DNA from: an uncultured Bacilli bacterium
GTDB taxonomy: Bacteria; Bacillota_I; Bacilli_A; RF39; UBA660
DNA length: 64,000 nucleotides
NCBI GenBank assembly: GCA_934120635.1
Contig: CAKOUR010000007.1
Location: 1 to 64,000 of the forward strand
Reading direction: 5' to 3'
Position numbers and translations under genes: made by a program. The notes under the pieces are model-generated. The model was not told the origin of the DNA. It searched no databases and worked only from the letters and a program-made list of their open reading frames with translations. Shown piece after piece: positions 8,440 through 17,252 of the stretch (position 1 is the first letter of the stretch; every line of letters starts with the position of its first letter).

Positions 8440-10131
8440 CTATTTTAATATTTTTTTTAACTCATCTTGTGATAAAAATTTAATTTTAAGTACTTTTATC
8501 TTATAGTTTTCTCCATATTTATACATCAAATATGAAGCTCTATGAAGTCCATCTAATATCATGTTATTGTTTTCGTCAATAATAATAGGATATTTTTTAT
8601 TATATTTTTTCTCTTCTAATTTTTTTATCAATACTTTATAGTCATTTATGCAATTTTTTTTAACATATTCTTCAAATTTTTTATCATCTAAGTTCATGTA
8701 ATCTGTTCTTCTATAATTTAAGCAGTAGTCTATGTAATCTTTTTCTTTTCCTAATAAAAATTGATATGGTGCCCATTCTTTGATTGATGTATATTTTCCT
8801 TGATCATATCTAGTTATGTCTTTTAATTTGATTTTACATATCTCATATTTTGCTATAAAACTATTTTCAACTGTTCTTAAATAAAAATCATTTGGTAAAA
8901 TGAATTTTTTGTCATTTATTAGTCTTATTCCAGATATTTGTGATAATTTTTCTTCTAATTTGTGATATTTTTTTCTTTTTAACTTACATATATTATTTCC
9001 ATATAATTTGTATCCTTCTTGTTCGATGTTTGCTGTTATAAATCGTTCCATTGCATGTGCAAAGGAAAAGTATCCATGACTACTTTTCTCAAAATCATTA
9101 ATTTTAATTTTTAATTTTTGAATTTTTTTAACAAGGTTTGCTTTTTCAGCATAACAGGTTCCTGCAACAAAATGATAATCTTTTTTAATATTTATGTTAT
9201 TTTGTTTTAACTTTTGAATGGTATATTCCATTTTATGTGCTGGATCTTGGACAATTAAATTTTTTGCTGCGACAATTCCAATATTATTTTTTTCATTGTA
9301 TAATATATCAATTGTTTTGTGTACTGTAAAAGCTCCTAATATTCCTTCATATAGGTATTCAAACCAATCTCTATTTTTAAATATTTGTCCATATGTATAA
9401 CTAAATTTATGTGCTGTTCCTTTTGATTGTAATTTAAATATTATATCATAGTTATCTAGATTTATATGAGATATAGTTTCTAAAAATGGGCCTACATCAA
9501 ATCCTCTATTTTCATATTCATAGATTTTAGCATTGGGCTTAAATTTTTTTATTTCTTTTTTTATTTCATCATTATGTATCCCTTTTACTGTTGAAATAAT
9601 TAGTTCATAATTATATGATTCTAAGTTTTTTAAGTATTCTACTATTTCTTTTACACTTTCTTTATAAAAGATATGGACGTATACTAATATTTTAACTTCT
9701 TTATTTTTTTGAATTTTTTGATAATTGATTATTTTAGAAATTTTTCGTTTTATGTATCTTTTAAATTTATAAGATTTATATGTTACATCATCTTGTTCGC
9801 TAATATAAAATGTTTTTCTCCCTTCTTTTTTTCCATATTTTTCGTAATGTAAAAGGGGACATATTTTATTTTCTTTTACATCTGGATTATGAAAACAGTA
9901 TTTTTTCGAATCAAATTTTTGAGAAGGATTATAGTCTTTTTTCCAACCAATTTCATAATAATGTTTATATGGTTTTAATGTACTTTTTTTTTCTATATGA
10001 TATGTATTTTTATACCATTTGGTATCAAAATATTTTGAATGCTTAATATATTTTTTTATTTTTTTTTCATTTTGGATTTTTTCTTTTTTTTGGATGAGTG
10101 AATTAATTAATTTTCTCAATTTTTTCTTCAT
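8440..10131 (-). CDS. RgpF-like glycan synthesis protein with C-terminal ParB-like domain
   Basis: 563 aa, cytoplasmic or peripheral. Three parts are visible. (1) Residues about 33-105 hold the FDxxWY...HYY..GW...NPDV...HYEKYGKKEGR repeats found at the front of rhamnan-synthesis F-type proteins. (2) Residues about 145-420 contain the RgpF glycosyltransferase signature ENRGFDVGPFL (207-217) and KLQSKGTAH. (3) Residues about 440-563 end with IIIDENNNMILDGLHRAS, a ParB/sulfiredoxin-like nucleotide-binding pattern. It likely adds or modifies rhamnan-type chains using products of the adjacent rfb genes. The extreme AT and Lys/Asn richness and opposite orientation suggest an inserted cassette. Family call firm; role of the last domain unknown. 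Confidence 0.75.
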   Translation of the reverse strand: MKKKLRKLINSLIQKKEKIQNEKKIKKYIKHSKYFDTKWYKNTYHIEKKSTLKPYKHYYEIGWKKDYNPSQKFDSKKYCFHNPDVKENKICPLLHYEKYGKKEGRKTFYISEQDDVTYKSYKFKRYIKRKISKIINYQKIQKNKEVKILVYVHIFYKESVKEIVEYLKNLESYNYELIISTVKGIHNDEIKKEIKKFKPNAKIYEYENRGFDVGPFLETISHINLDNYDIIFKLQSKGTAHKFSYTYGQIFKNRDWFEYLYEGILGAFTVHKTIDILYNEKNNIGIVAAKNLIVQDPAHKMEYTIQKLKQNNINIKKDYHFVAGTCYAEKANLVKKIQKLKIKINDFEKSSHGYFSFAHAMERFITANIEQEGYKLYGNNICKLKRKKYHKLEEKLSQISGIRLINDKKFILPNDFYLRTVENSFIAKYEICKIKLKDITRYDQGKYTSIKEWAPYQFLLGKEKDYIDYCLNYRRTDYMNLDDKKFEEYVKKNCINDYKVLIKKLEEKKYNKKYPIIIDENNNMILDGLHRASYLMYKYGENYKIKVLKIKFLSQDELKKILK

Positions 10132-10157
10132 TTTCTTCTCCTTTATTGTATATTGAA

Positions 10158-10186
10158 AGTATAACTAATTATTTCGATATTTTCAA
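10158..10186 (-). promoter_or_regulatory. Promoter of the RgpF-like gene
   Basis: Read on the minus strand, TTGAAA (10186-10181) and TATACT (10163-10158) are spaced by exactly 17 bp, 27 nt before the ATG, with an AAAGGAG ribosome binding site in between. Confidence 0.65.
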
Positions 10187-10263
10187 GTTTATTACTTATT
10201 GTGTTATTTTTTAACGTTTTGTTTACTAAAATGATAATTTGAATGGTTATTGATTTCATTGAC

Positions 10264-10292
10264 TTGATTATGGTATTTAATAATGTTATAAT
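10264..10292 (+). promoter_or_regulatory. Promoter of the ABC exporter / GT2 operon
   Basis: TTGATT (10264-10269), 17 bp, TATAAT (10287-10292). The start at 10311 follows after a leader of only about 12 nt containing GTGAGG. This promoter probably drives the contiguous genes to 21193. Confidence 0.65.
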
Positions 10293-10310
10293 CTTTTTAG
10301 TGAGGTATTT

Positions 10311-11063
10311 ATGAAAATGAGAAAGAAAAAAAATGATGATATTGCAATCAAAGTAGAAAATATGTCCAAAGTATTTAAAATTTATATGGATAAAGCAAAT
10401 ACTTTAAAGGAAAAGTTATTATTTTTTTCTCGAGGTAGAAAAGAAGTTAGAACTGTATTGGAAAATATTAATTTAGAAATTAAAAAAGGAGAGACTGTTG
10501 CTTTAATTGGTACGAATGGTAGTGGGAAGAGTACATTGCTTAAGCTTATGACAAAGATTTATTATCCAACAAAAGGTACTGTTTATACGACAGGAAAATT
10601 GACATCATTATTGGAACTTGGTGCAGGGTTTCATCCAGATTTTTCTGGAAGAGAAAATATTTATTTTAACGCATCAATTTTTGGTCTTTCTAAAAAGGAA
10701 ATTGATAATAGATTAGATGATATTATAAAATTATGTGAATTGGAAGAATTTATTGATAATCCAGTTAGAACATACTCATCAGGAATGTATATGCGATTGG
10801 CTTTTTCTATTGCAATTAATGTTGATGCAGATATTTTATTAATTGATGAAATTTTAGCAGTAGGAGATCAACATTTTCAAGATAAATGTTTTAACAAACT
10901 ATTAGAATTAAAAGAAAGTGATAAAACTGTTGTGATGGTTTCTCATAGTTTGGATTCAGTGCGTAAGTTATGTGATAGAGCTGTATGGATTTATGATGGA
11001 AGAGTTCGGTTGGACGGAAATTGTAATGAAGTTTTAGATGAATATTTAAAGGTATGTAAGTAA
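10311..11063 (+). CDS. Polysaccharide ABC exporter, ATP-binding subunit (Wzt/TagH type)
   Basis: Energises export of a lipid-linked polysaccharide across the membrane with the permease encoded next. Walker A GTNGSGKSTLL is near residue 65, the signature SSGMYMRLAFS near 155, Walker B DILLIDEILAVGD near 180, and the H-loop VSHS follows. LELGAGFHPDFSGRENIY is typical of the polysaccharide/teichoic-acid exporter subfamily. At 250 aa it lacks the C-terminal carbohydrate-binding extension seen in long Wzt proteins, so substrate choice probably rests elsewhere. Confidence 0.93.
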   Translation: MKMRKKKNDDIAIKVENMSKVFKIYMDKANTLKEKLLFFSRGRKEVRTVLENINLEIKKGETVALIGTNGSGKSTLLKLMTKIYYPTKGTVYTTGKLTSLLELGAGFHPDFSGRENIYFNASIFGLSKKEIDNRLDDIIKLCELEEFIDNPVRTYSSGMYMRLAFSIAINVDADILLIDEILAVGDQHFQDKCFNKLLELKESDKTVVMVSHSLDSVRKLCDRAVWIYDGRVRLDGNCNEVLDEYLKVCK

Positions 11064-11074
11064 GTGGTGATAGA

Positions 11075-11848
11075 ATGAGTTTATTTAATGATTTGTATAA
11101 ATATAGAGAATTTTTGAAAACAAATGTAAAAAAGGATATTCGTGGAAAATATAAGGGATCTTTTTTGGGCGTTTTGTGGTCTTTTATTAATCCTTTATTA
11201 TCGGTTTTAGTGTATGCTATTGTATTTAGTCAAATTATGAGATTTGATATTGATAATTATGTTATTTATTTAATTACTGGTGTATTACCTTGGACTTTTT
11301 TTACTTCTTCTATAAATATGGGGATGACATCTATTTTATATAATGCTAGTATTATTAAGAAGGTTTATTTTCCAAGAAGTATTTTACCAATATCTTCTGT
11401 TAGTAGTTGTTTAGTAAATTTTTTGATTTCTTGTTTAGTAATATTGGTATTTGTTTTGTTTAGTGGAATAGGAATCACTATTCATTTGTTATGGTTACCT
11501 TTAATTGCTTTAGTTCAATATTTTTTATGTTTGGGGATTGTTTTTTTCTTGAGTGCAGTTGAAATTTTTGTGAGAGATTTGGAACATATTATTAATTTTG
11601 TTCTTAGTATGGCTTTTTATGTAACTCCAATATTATATAAAGCTGAGCAGGTTCCTAAAAATTTAAGATTTATTTTAAAGTTAAATCCGATGGCTTATAT
11701 TATAGATGCTTATAGAGATATATTTTATTATGGTGTCATGCCAGATATTAGTAGTTTGTTGTTGGTTTTTTTGGTAAGTATTATTGTAATGATGCTTGGA
11801 TATAAAGTTTTTGAACGTTTACAACGTGGTTTTGCAGAGGAGGTATAA
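11075..11848 (+). CDS. Polysaccharide ABC exporter, permease subunit (Wzm/TagG type)
   Basis: ABC-2 type membrane subunit, 257 aa with about six hydrophobic segments. The N-terminal cytoplasmic stretch (LFNDLYKYREFLKTNVKKD, then KGSFLGVLWSFINPLL) and the conserved YVTPILYKAEQVP and LNPMAYIIDAYRDIF blocks are characteristic of O-antigen/teichoic-acid exporters. Ribosome binding site GGTGATAG. It is 11 bp after its ATPase partner. Confidence 0.93.
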   Translation: MSLFNDLYKYREFLKTNVKKDIRGKYKGSFLGVLWSFINPLLSVLVYAIVFSQIMRFDIDNYVIYLITGVLPWTFFTSSINMGMTSILYNASIIKKVYFPRSILPISSVSSCLVNFLISCLVILVFVLFSGIGITIHLLWLPLIALVQYFLCLGIVFFLSAVEIFVRDLEHIINFVLSMAFYVTPILYKAEQVPKNLRFILKLNPMAYIIDAYRDIFYYGVMPDISSLLLVFLVSIIVMMLGYKVFERLQRGFAEEV

Positions 11849-11849
11849 A

Positions 11850-14039
11850 GTGAAAAGGGTACAAATTATTGATTTTACAGTTGGTGGAATAAAACATCCA
11901 TTGGTAAATATTCATTGTAAAATTCATAAAAATAACAGATTAAAATTAGTTGTTGATGAAAAGGAAATACCACTTACTGATAATGAAGAAGTTGGCACAA
12001 ACTATGTGAATAAACTGTTAGGAAATAAAGAATATATTGATTATAAATATCAAGCTAAATTATCTGAAGATTGTAAGCATTTGAGATTGTATGAAGTAAG
12101 TGATGGTGTTGAAACTTTAATTAAAGAAAAAAATATCGGAATGCTTGTTCGAATCAAGGATGGCATTTATTTTAAAATACTTTGCTTTTTTAGAAAGTTA
12201 CTAAGAGTTCCTAGGACTGTTTGCAGAGTGATTAAACTTATGTGGGAGAGACATCATTTTTTGATTCCACCGAAATTAATAAAAAGGTATGTAAAGTCTT
12301 TCTTTGGTAATATTAGTGATAATAATGTTTATGAACACTTTGCAGATCCTTTGGATCAAGAGAGATATTTAGAATGGTTGGATAGTCATAATGAAAGTGA
12401 AAAAAAAGTTGACTTTAAGTATAAACCACTTATTTCTATAATAGTTCCAGTGTATAATGTGGAAGCAAATATTTTGGAAGAATGTATTGAATCTGTTTTG
12501 ATGCAAAGTTATTCTAATTTTGAATTATGTTTGGCTGATGATTGTTCAACTAAGAAGGAAACGGTAACTTGTCTAAAAAAATATGAAAAAAAAGATAAGA
12601 GAATAAAGGTTGTTTATAGAAAGAAAAATGGTCATATTAGTGAGGCAACTAATAGTGCAATTAAGATTGCAAGTGGGGAATTTATAGGATTGCTTGATAA
12701 TGATGATTTACTTTCTGAAAATGCTTTATATGAGGTAGTAAAAGTACTTAATCAGAATAAAAAAATTGATATGATTTATAGTGATGAAGATAAGATTGCC
12801 TTAAATGGTAAAAGATATTTTCCTCATTTTAAACCTGATTTTTCTCCTGATTCATTACTTTCTTCTAATTATATTTGTCATTTTACTGTTTTGAGAAAAA
12901 GTATTGTTGATGAGTTAGGTGGATTTAGAAGTGAGTATAATGGAAGTCAAGATTATGATATGTTTTTGAGATTTACTGAAAAGACAAATAACATTTATCA
13001 TATTCCTAAAATTTTATATCATTGGCGCATGATAGAAGGTTCAACATCTAATGATGCAGGTAGCAAAAATTATGCTTATCTTGCTGGAAAAAAGGCATTA
13101 GAAGATGCTTTAAAAAGAAGAAAAATTAAAGGAGAAGTTCATTTAATTGGTACTCCTCAAATGTATGAAATTGAATATTTGCTAGATAAGGAGCCACTTG
13201 TTTCTATTATTATTCCTACAAAAGATAAGAGTGATATTTTAAAAAGATGTTTAGAATCTATTTATCTGAAAACTACTTATAAAAATTATGAAGTTATTGT
13301 AATAGACAATAATAGTAGTGAGAAGTCTACTTTTAAATTATTAGATCATTATAAAAAGAAATATAAGAATTTTAGAACTTATTCTTATCAATGTGAATTT
13401 AATTATTCTTATTTGAATAATGAAGGAGTAAAAAAAGCCAAAGGTGATTATGTTGTTCTTCTTAATAATGATACTAAAGTTATATCAAATGATTGGCTTA
13501 CAAAAATGGTTGGCTATGCTAGCCAAGATCATATTGGTTGTGTTGGGGTAAAATTATTATATCCAACAGATACGATTCAACATTGTGGAGTAGTCATAGG
13601 ATGTGCTGGTGTAGCGGCTCATGCATTTGTTGGAACAAGTAAGGATCATTTTGGATATTTTGGTAGACTTGTTGCTCCTCATGATTATTCAGCTGTTACG
13701 GCAGCTTGCTTGATGGTTAAGAAAAGTAAATTTAATGAAGTAAATGGATTAGATGAAAAATTGAAAGTTGCTTATAATGATGTAGATTTGAATATTAAAT
13801 TGTTAGAAAAAGGGTATTATAATGTTGTGTTACCTGGTGTTCAGTTATATCACTATGAATCTATTAGCCGTGGATATGATTTAGATGAAAAAAATAAACA
13901 AAGATTTATTGAAGAAGTAAAGTACATTAGTAATAAATGGGGGGATACATTGATGAATGATAAATTTTATAATAGTAATTTAAGTAATTATTATCCATTT
14001 TTTATTGATAGAGAGGAAAAGAAAGATGAAAAAAAGTAA
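11850..14039 (+). CDS. Two-domain family 2 glycosyltransferase
   Basis: Start taken as GTG at 11850, because AGGAGGT lies directly upstream and just before the permease stop; an in-frame ATG at 11796 would overlap the permease by 53 bases. About 729 aa: an N-terminal unique region ending in the ERHHFLIPPKLIKRYVKSF block, a first GT2 domain (SIIVPVYNVEANILEECIES, later DNDDLL) and a second GT2 domain (SIIIPTKDKSDILKRCLES, later NNDTKV). Such double-GT2 proteins assemble rhamnose-rich or similar wall chains in Gram-positives. The gene at 37088 is a clear paralogue. Substrate not determinable. Confidence 0.85.
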   Translation: MKRVQIIDFTVGGIKHPLVNIHCKIHKNNRLKLVVDEKEIPLTDNEEVGTNYVNKLLGNKEYIDYKYQAKLSEDCKHLRLYEVSDGVETLIKEKNIGMLVRIKDGIYFKILCFFRKLLRVPRTVCRVIKLMWERHHFLIPPKLIKRYVKSFFGNISDNNVYEHFADPLDQERYLEWLDSHNESEKKVDFKYKPLISIIVPVYNVEANILEECIESVLMQSYSNFELCLADDCSTKKETVTCLKKYEKKDKRIKVVYRKKNGHISEATNSAIKIASGEFIGLLDNDDLLSENALYEVVKVLNQNKKIDMIYSDEDKIALNGKRYFPHFKPDFSPDSLLSSNYICHFTVLRKSIVDELGGFRSEYNGSQDYDMFLRFTEKTNNIYHIPKILYHWRMIEGSTSNDAGSKNYAYLAGKKALEDALKRRKIKGEVHLIGTPQMYEIEYLLDKEPLVSIIIPTKDKSDILKRCLESIYLKTTYKNYEVIVIDNNSSEKSTFKLLDHYKKKYKNFRTYSYQCEFNYSYLNNEGVKKAKGDYVVLLNNDTKVISNDWLTKMVGYASQDHIGCVGVKLLYPTDTIQHCGVVIGCAGVAAHAFVGTSKDHFGYFGRLVAPHDYSAVTAACLMVKKSKFNEVNGLDEKLKVAYNDVDLNIKLLEKGYYNVVLPGVQLYHYESISRGYDLDEKNKQRFIEEVKYISNKWGDTLMNDKFYNSNLSNYYPFFIDREEKKDEKK

Positions 14040-16137
14040 TTTAATATTGATTTTAGGATGTTTATTATTTTTATCCCTTTCCATTCTTTTTTATTTTTTT
14101 CCTAGAAATACTTTTACTAGTGTTTTAAAAAATACAAGAAATATTTCTACAATAGAAATATTTGGTCAAAAAACAATAAATCAACGTTTTAAGATTAGAA
14201 TGACAAAACTTGAAAAACTTTATATTAGTTTAGGTGCTAATGAGAAAGAAAATTATTTTGATGGGAATGTTGAAATAATACTATTTAAGAATAAAAAAGA
14301 AATTTATAGTATTAGGAAAAATTATGGAGAATTAAAGGATGGAATTATTAGACTAGATTTACCTAAAGGAATATCAGTTTTGTCTAAAGATGACTTTTCC
14401 TTTGAGTTAAAGTGTCGTGATTGTAGTGAAAGTGCACCTTTAATTTTAAATGCATCTAATGAGATTGAAAAAAATGAAATTATGTTATTAGATGGCAAAA
14501 ATGAAAATAAAGCTTTATCAATGACACTTTATGGTTATCATGATAATTATAGTTATTGTCTTGCTTGTTTTGTGATTTATTGCTTGATGTTTTTTGTATT
14601 TTGTTTTAAAAATATTCAAAATAGTAAAAAAGGTCTGGTAAAAAAATATTATGTATTAGAATTTATTCTATCTATTATTTTTTATTTTTTAATTATTGAT
14701 AATTTAAGCAATTATTTGTATTTATCAAAGTTGTCTTTTCTTTCGTTTCTATTTTTAATTTTTATATATTCTTTATTGGTATATTTAATTATTTTCATTA
14801 TAAAATCAAAAAATCTTCAAAAGGAAAAATTTTATTTAGGAATAGCAATTCCGATTGCTTTAGGGTATGCAATTTTAATAATTCCCAATTACGTCGCTGA
14901 TGAACAAGTTCATTTTACCAGGGCTTATAATTTGGTTGATGATAACGTATTATCTACTTCTTCTGTTGCTAATGTTCCAAATGATTTCTTAGTTTATAAT
15001 ATGGGAAATATAAAGGATTATAGTGATTTAAAATACGCTCTTTCTAAGGGAACAAATTATAATGATGAAACAACTTTTAGTAGTGCGGGAAGTTACGGTG
15101 GTGTTCTTTATTTCTTTGCTGATATTGGTATTTTTATTGGAAAAATATTTTCTTTACCAATATTAATTACTTTTTATTTGTCACGTATTTTTAATGTGTC
15201 TGGTATGCTGTTTTTTGGATATTTTATAATTAAACTTTTGCCTTTTGGCAAAAATATTGCACTTGTATATCTACTTAATCCTATGTATATGCATCAAGGA
15301 GGATCAGTATCTGCAGATTCTATGGTTAATTCTATATGTTTATTATTTATTGCTAGTGTTTTATTTTTTAAACAGAAGAAAAAAATCGAAACAAAAGATG
15401 TAATCTTTTTTACATTTCTGATTGTTTTGGTAGGTTTTGCAAAATATATTTATATTCCGTTAATTTTATTGTTGCTACTACTTTATAAAAATAAAGATTC
15501 TATTAGTAAAAAAAATAAGAAAATTATATTGATAGGAAGTATAATTGCTATATTGTTGTGTTTGATTTCTGTTACTTGCATGTATTTACTTCCAGCATCT
15601 AAAACTGGAACCGAAGATATAGCAGTTGGTTTAGAAAATGTGGGAATGTTTGGGCAATTAAAATATATTTTAAATAATCCTAGTTATGCTATAAGATGTA
15701 TTATATCTACATTTTATTATAAATTTCATGACTATGTAGTTATGTTTTTTGGAATGAGTCTTGGTTGGCTTAATATAGGAGTGTATTATCTTTGGATTTG
15801 GATTTATATATTTTTATTCTTTTCTGCTCCTTTTATTTATAATTCTAATGAGTTTGGCTATTTTGATAAAAAGGAAAAGTACTTTTGTAATATTTTAAGT
15901 TTATTTCTTTCATTTTTATGTATACTTTCAATGTGGCTGAGTTGGACTTCTATAGGTAGTGTTCCTATTGAAGGTGTTCAGGGAAGATATTTTTTACCAT
16001 TCATTTTATTACCTATGTTAACTATTTCTAATCAAAGTAATAAAGTTAAAATAAAAAATTATAATTTTAAGTTGTTCATTTTAATGTTAATAGTTCATGT
16101 TGGAACGTTTGTTTCAATAATAAGTTTTTTTAAATAA
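14026..16137 (+). CDS. DUF2142 polytopic membrane protein
   Basis: Start placed at ATG 14026 behind GGAAAAGAAAG; an upstream ATG at 14005 lacks a good site. About 703 aa: one N-terminal membrane segment, an extracytoplasmic beta-rich region (about 30-175), then about ten membrane segments. The acidic loop motif ADEQVHFTRAYNL (about residue 295) is the DUF2142 hallmark and resembles the catalytic DE/DD loop of GT-C glycosyltransferases. DUF2142 genes commonly sit in surface-polysaccharide loci. It probably transfers a lipid-linked sugar outside the membrane. It overlaps the preceding gene by 14 bases. Confidence 0.8.
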   Translation: MKKSNLILILGCLLFLSLSILFYFFPRNTFTSVLKNTRNISTIEIFGQKTINQRFKIRMTKLEKLYISLGANEKENYFDGNVEIILFKNKKEIYSIRKNYGELKDGIIRLDLPKGISVLSKDDFSFELKCRDCSESAPLILNASNEIEKNEIMLLDGKNENKALSMTLYGYHDNYSYCLACFVIYCLMFFVFCFKNIQNSKKGLVKKYYVLEFILSIIFYFLIIDNLSNYLYLSKLSFLSFLFLIFIYSLLVYLIIFIIKSKNLQKEKFYLGIAIPIALGYAILIIPNYVADEQVHFTRAYNLVDDNVLSTSSVANVPNDFLVYNMGNIKDYSDLKYALSKGTNYNDETTFSSAGSYGGVLYFFADIGIFIGKIFSLPILITFYLSRIFNVSGMLFFGYFIIKLLPFGKNIALVYLLNPMYMHQGGSVSADSMVNSICLLFIASVLFFKQKKKIETKDVIFFTFLIVLVGFAKYIYIPLILLLLLLYKNKDSISKKNKKIILIGSIIAILLCLISVTCMYLLPASKTGTEDIAVGLENVGMFGQLKYILNNPSYAIRCIISTFYYKFHDYVVMFFGMSLGWLNIGVYYLWIWIYIFLFFSAPFIYNSNEFGYFDKKEKYFCNILSLFLSFLCILSMWLSWTSIGSVPIEGVQGRYFLPFILLPMLTISNQSNKVKIKNYNFKLFILMLIVHVGTFVSIISFFK

Positions 16138-16180
16138 AATTTAATAGGTATTTTTTGTTTAAATGTTAGGAGTGTAGATT

Positions 16181-16921
16181 ATGAAAAAAAATAATAAAAA
16201 AGTACTTTTTGTAATTCCAGCTTATAATGAAGAAGAAAATATAAAAAAAGTATTAGAAGAAATAAAAAAAGATGCCAGTTTTGCAGATGTTTTGGTAATT
16301 AATGATTGTTCTAAGGATAATACAAAAAAGATTGTATTAGAAAGTGGCGTAAAGTGTATTGATAATATTTTTAATATGCGCTATGCATGGGCTGTACAAA
16401 CTGGGATTAAATATGCTTATCAGAATGATTATGATTATGTTGTTCAAATTGATGCTGATGGACAACATATTGCTAAAGAAGCTGTGAAGTTAGTGGAATG
16501 TGCAGAAAAAGAAAATGCCGATATTGTTATTGGATCAAGATATTTAAAGGATATGGGTTATCCTTGTCCTATGTTTAGACGGATAGGGACAAAAATGTTT
16601 GAATGGATTATTAAATGTTTTTGCCATCAAAGAATTGCTGATCCTTTGTCTGGTTTTCAATGCTTAAATAGAAGGGTTATTAGGAAGTATTCTAAGATGG
16701 GAGAATATCCAGAATTTCCTGATGCTAATTTAGTCATTGATATGTTGATGAATGGTTATAAAATTATTGAAGTACCAGTAAAGATGCGTCTTCGTGAAAA
16801 TGGAGAGAGTATGCATGGTGGAATTATTAAACCTATTAAATATATGATAAATATGTTTTATACTATTTTCTTTATTGTTATTCAAAATATTGGTTGGAGG
16901 AGAAGAAAAAATCATGAATAG
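16181..16921 (+). CDS. Family 2 glycosyltransferase (dolichol/polyprenyl-phosphate sugar synthase-like)
   Basis: 246 aa single GT-A domain. LFVIPAYNEEENIKKVL is at the N-terminus, VINDCSKDNT follows, and the metal-binding region reads QIDADGQH. The Gln-x-Asp-Ala-Asp-Gly-Gln-His pattern is typical of DPM1-like enzymes that load a sugar onto polyprenyl phosphate. The next gene, a DUF2304 protein, regularly accompanies this GT2 type. Together with the DUF2142 protein it may form a lipid-P-sugar donor and transfer pair. Confidence 0.85.
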   Translation: MKKNNKKVLFVIPAYNEEENIKKVLEEIKKDASFADVLVINDCSKDNTKKIVLESGVKCIDNIFNMRYAWAVQTGIKYAYQNDYDYVVQIDADGQHIAKEAVKLVECAEKENADIVIGSRYLKDMGYPCPMFRRIGTKMFEWIIKCFCHQRIADPLSGFQCLNRRVIRKYSKMGEYPEFPDANLVIDMLMNGYKIIEVPVKMRLRENGESMHGGIIKPIKYMINMFYTIFFIVIQNIGWRRRKNHE

Positions 16922-17252
16922 AAGTTATTTTATTATTTTATCAATTGTTGTTATTTTATATGTGATCAATATTGTTAGAAAGAAAAAATTTTCAATTAAA
17001 GAAAGTTTTTGGTGGGTGTTTGCTTCAGTTGTAATGTTATTATTATCAATTTTCCCTTATTCTATTGATTGGTTTGCGAAAAAAATAGGTGTTGATTATC
17101 CTCCATCTCTACTATTTGTTCTTTGTATTATTTTTCTTTTATTTATTAATTTTAAAAATAGTAGACGTATTGCTGAGTTACAAATGAAAGTAGTTGAACT
17201 TGGACAAGAATTAGCTATAGTTAAAGAAAAGGTAAATCGTGATGAAAAATAA
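16914..17252 (+). CDS. DUF2304 small membrane protein
   Basis: Start set at ATG 16914 behind TTGGAGGAGAAG; it overlaps the upstream glycosyltransferase by 8 bases. 112 aa with three hydrophobic helices (about 4-20, 28-45, 58-76) and a charged C-terminal coiled-coil stretch (ELQMKVVELGQELAIVKEKV). This is the DUF2304 pattern, a frequent partner of polyprenyl-phosphate GT2 enzymes. It is probably an accessory or scaffold subunit; catalytic residues are not evident. Confidence 0.8.
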   Translation: MNRSYFIILSIVVILYVINIVRKKKFSIKESFWWVFASVVMLLLSIFPYSIDWFAKKIGVDYPPSLLFVLCIIFLLFINFKNSRRIAELQMKVVELGQELAIVKEKVNRDEK

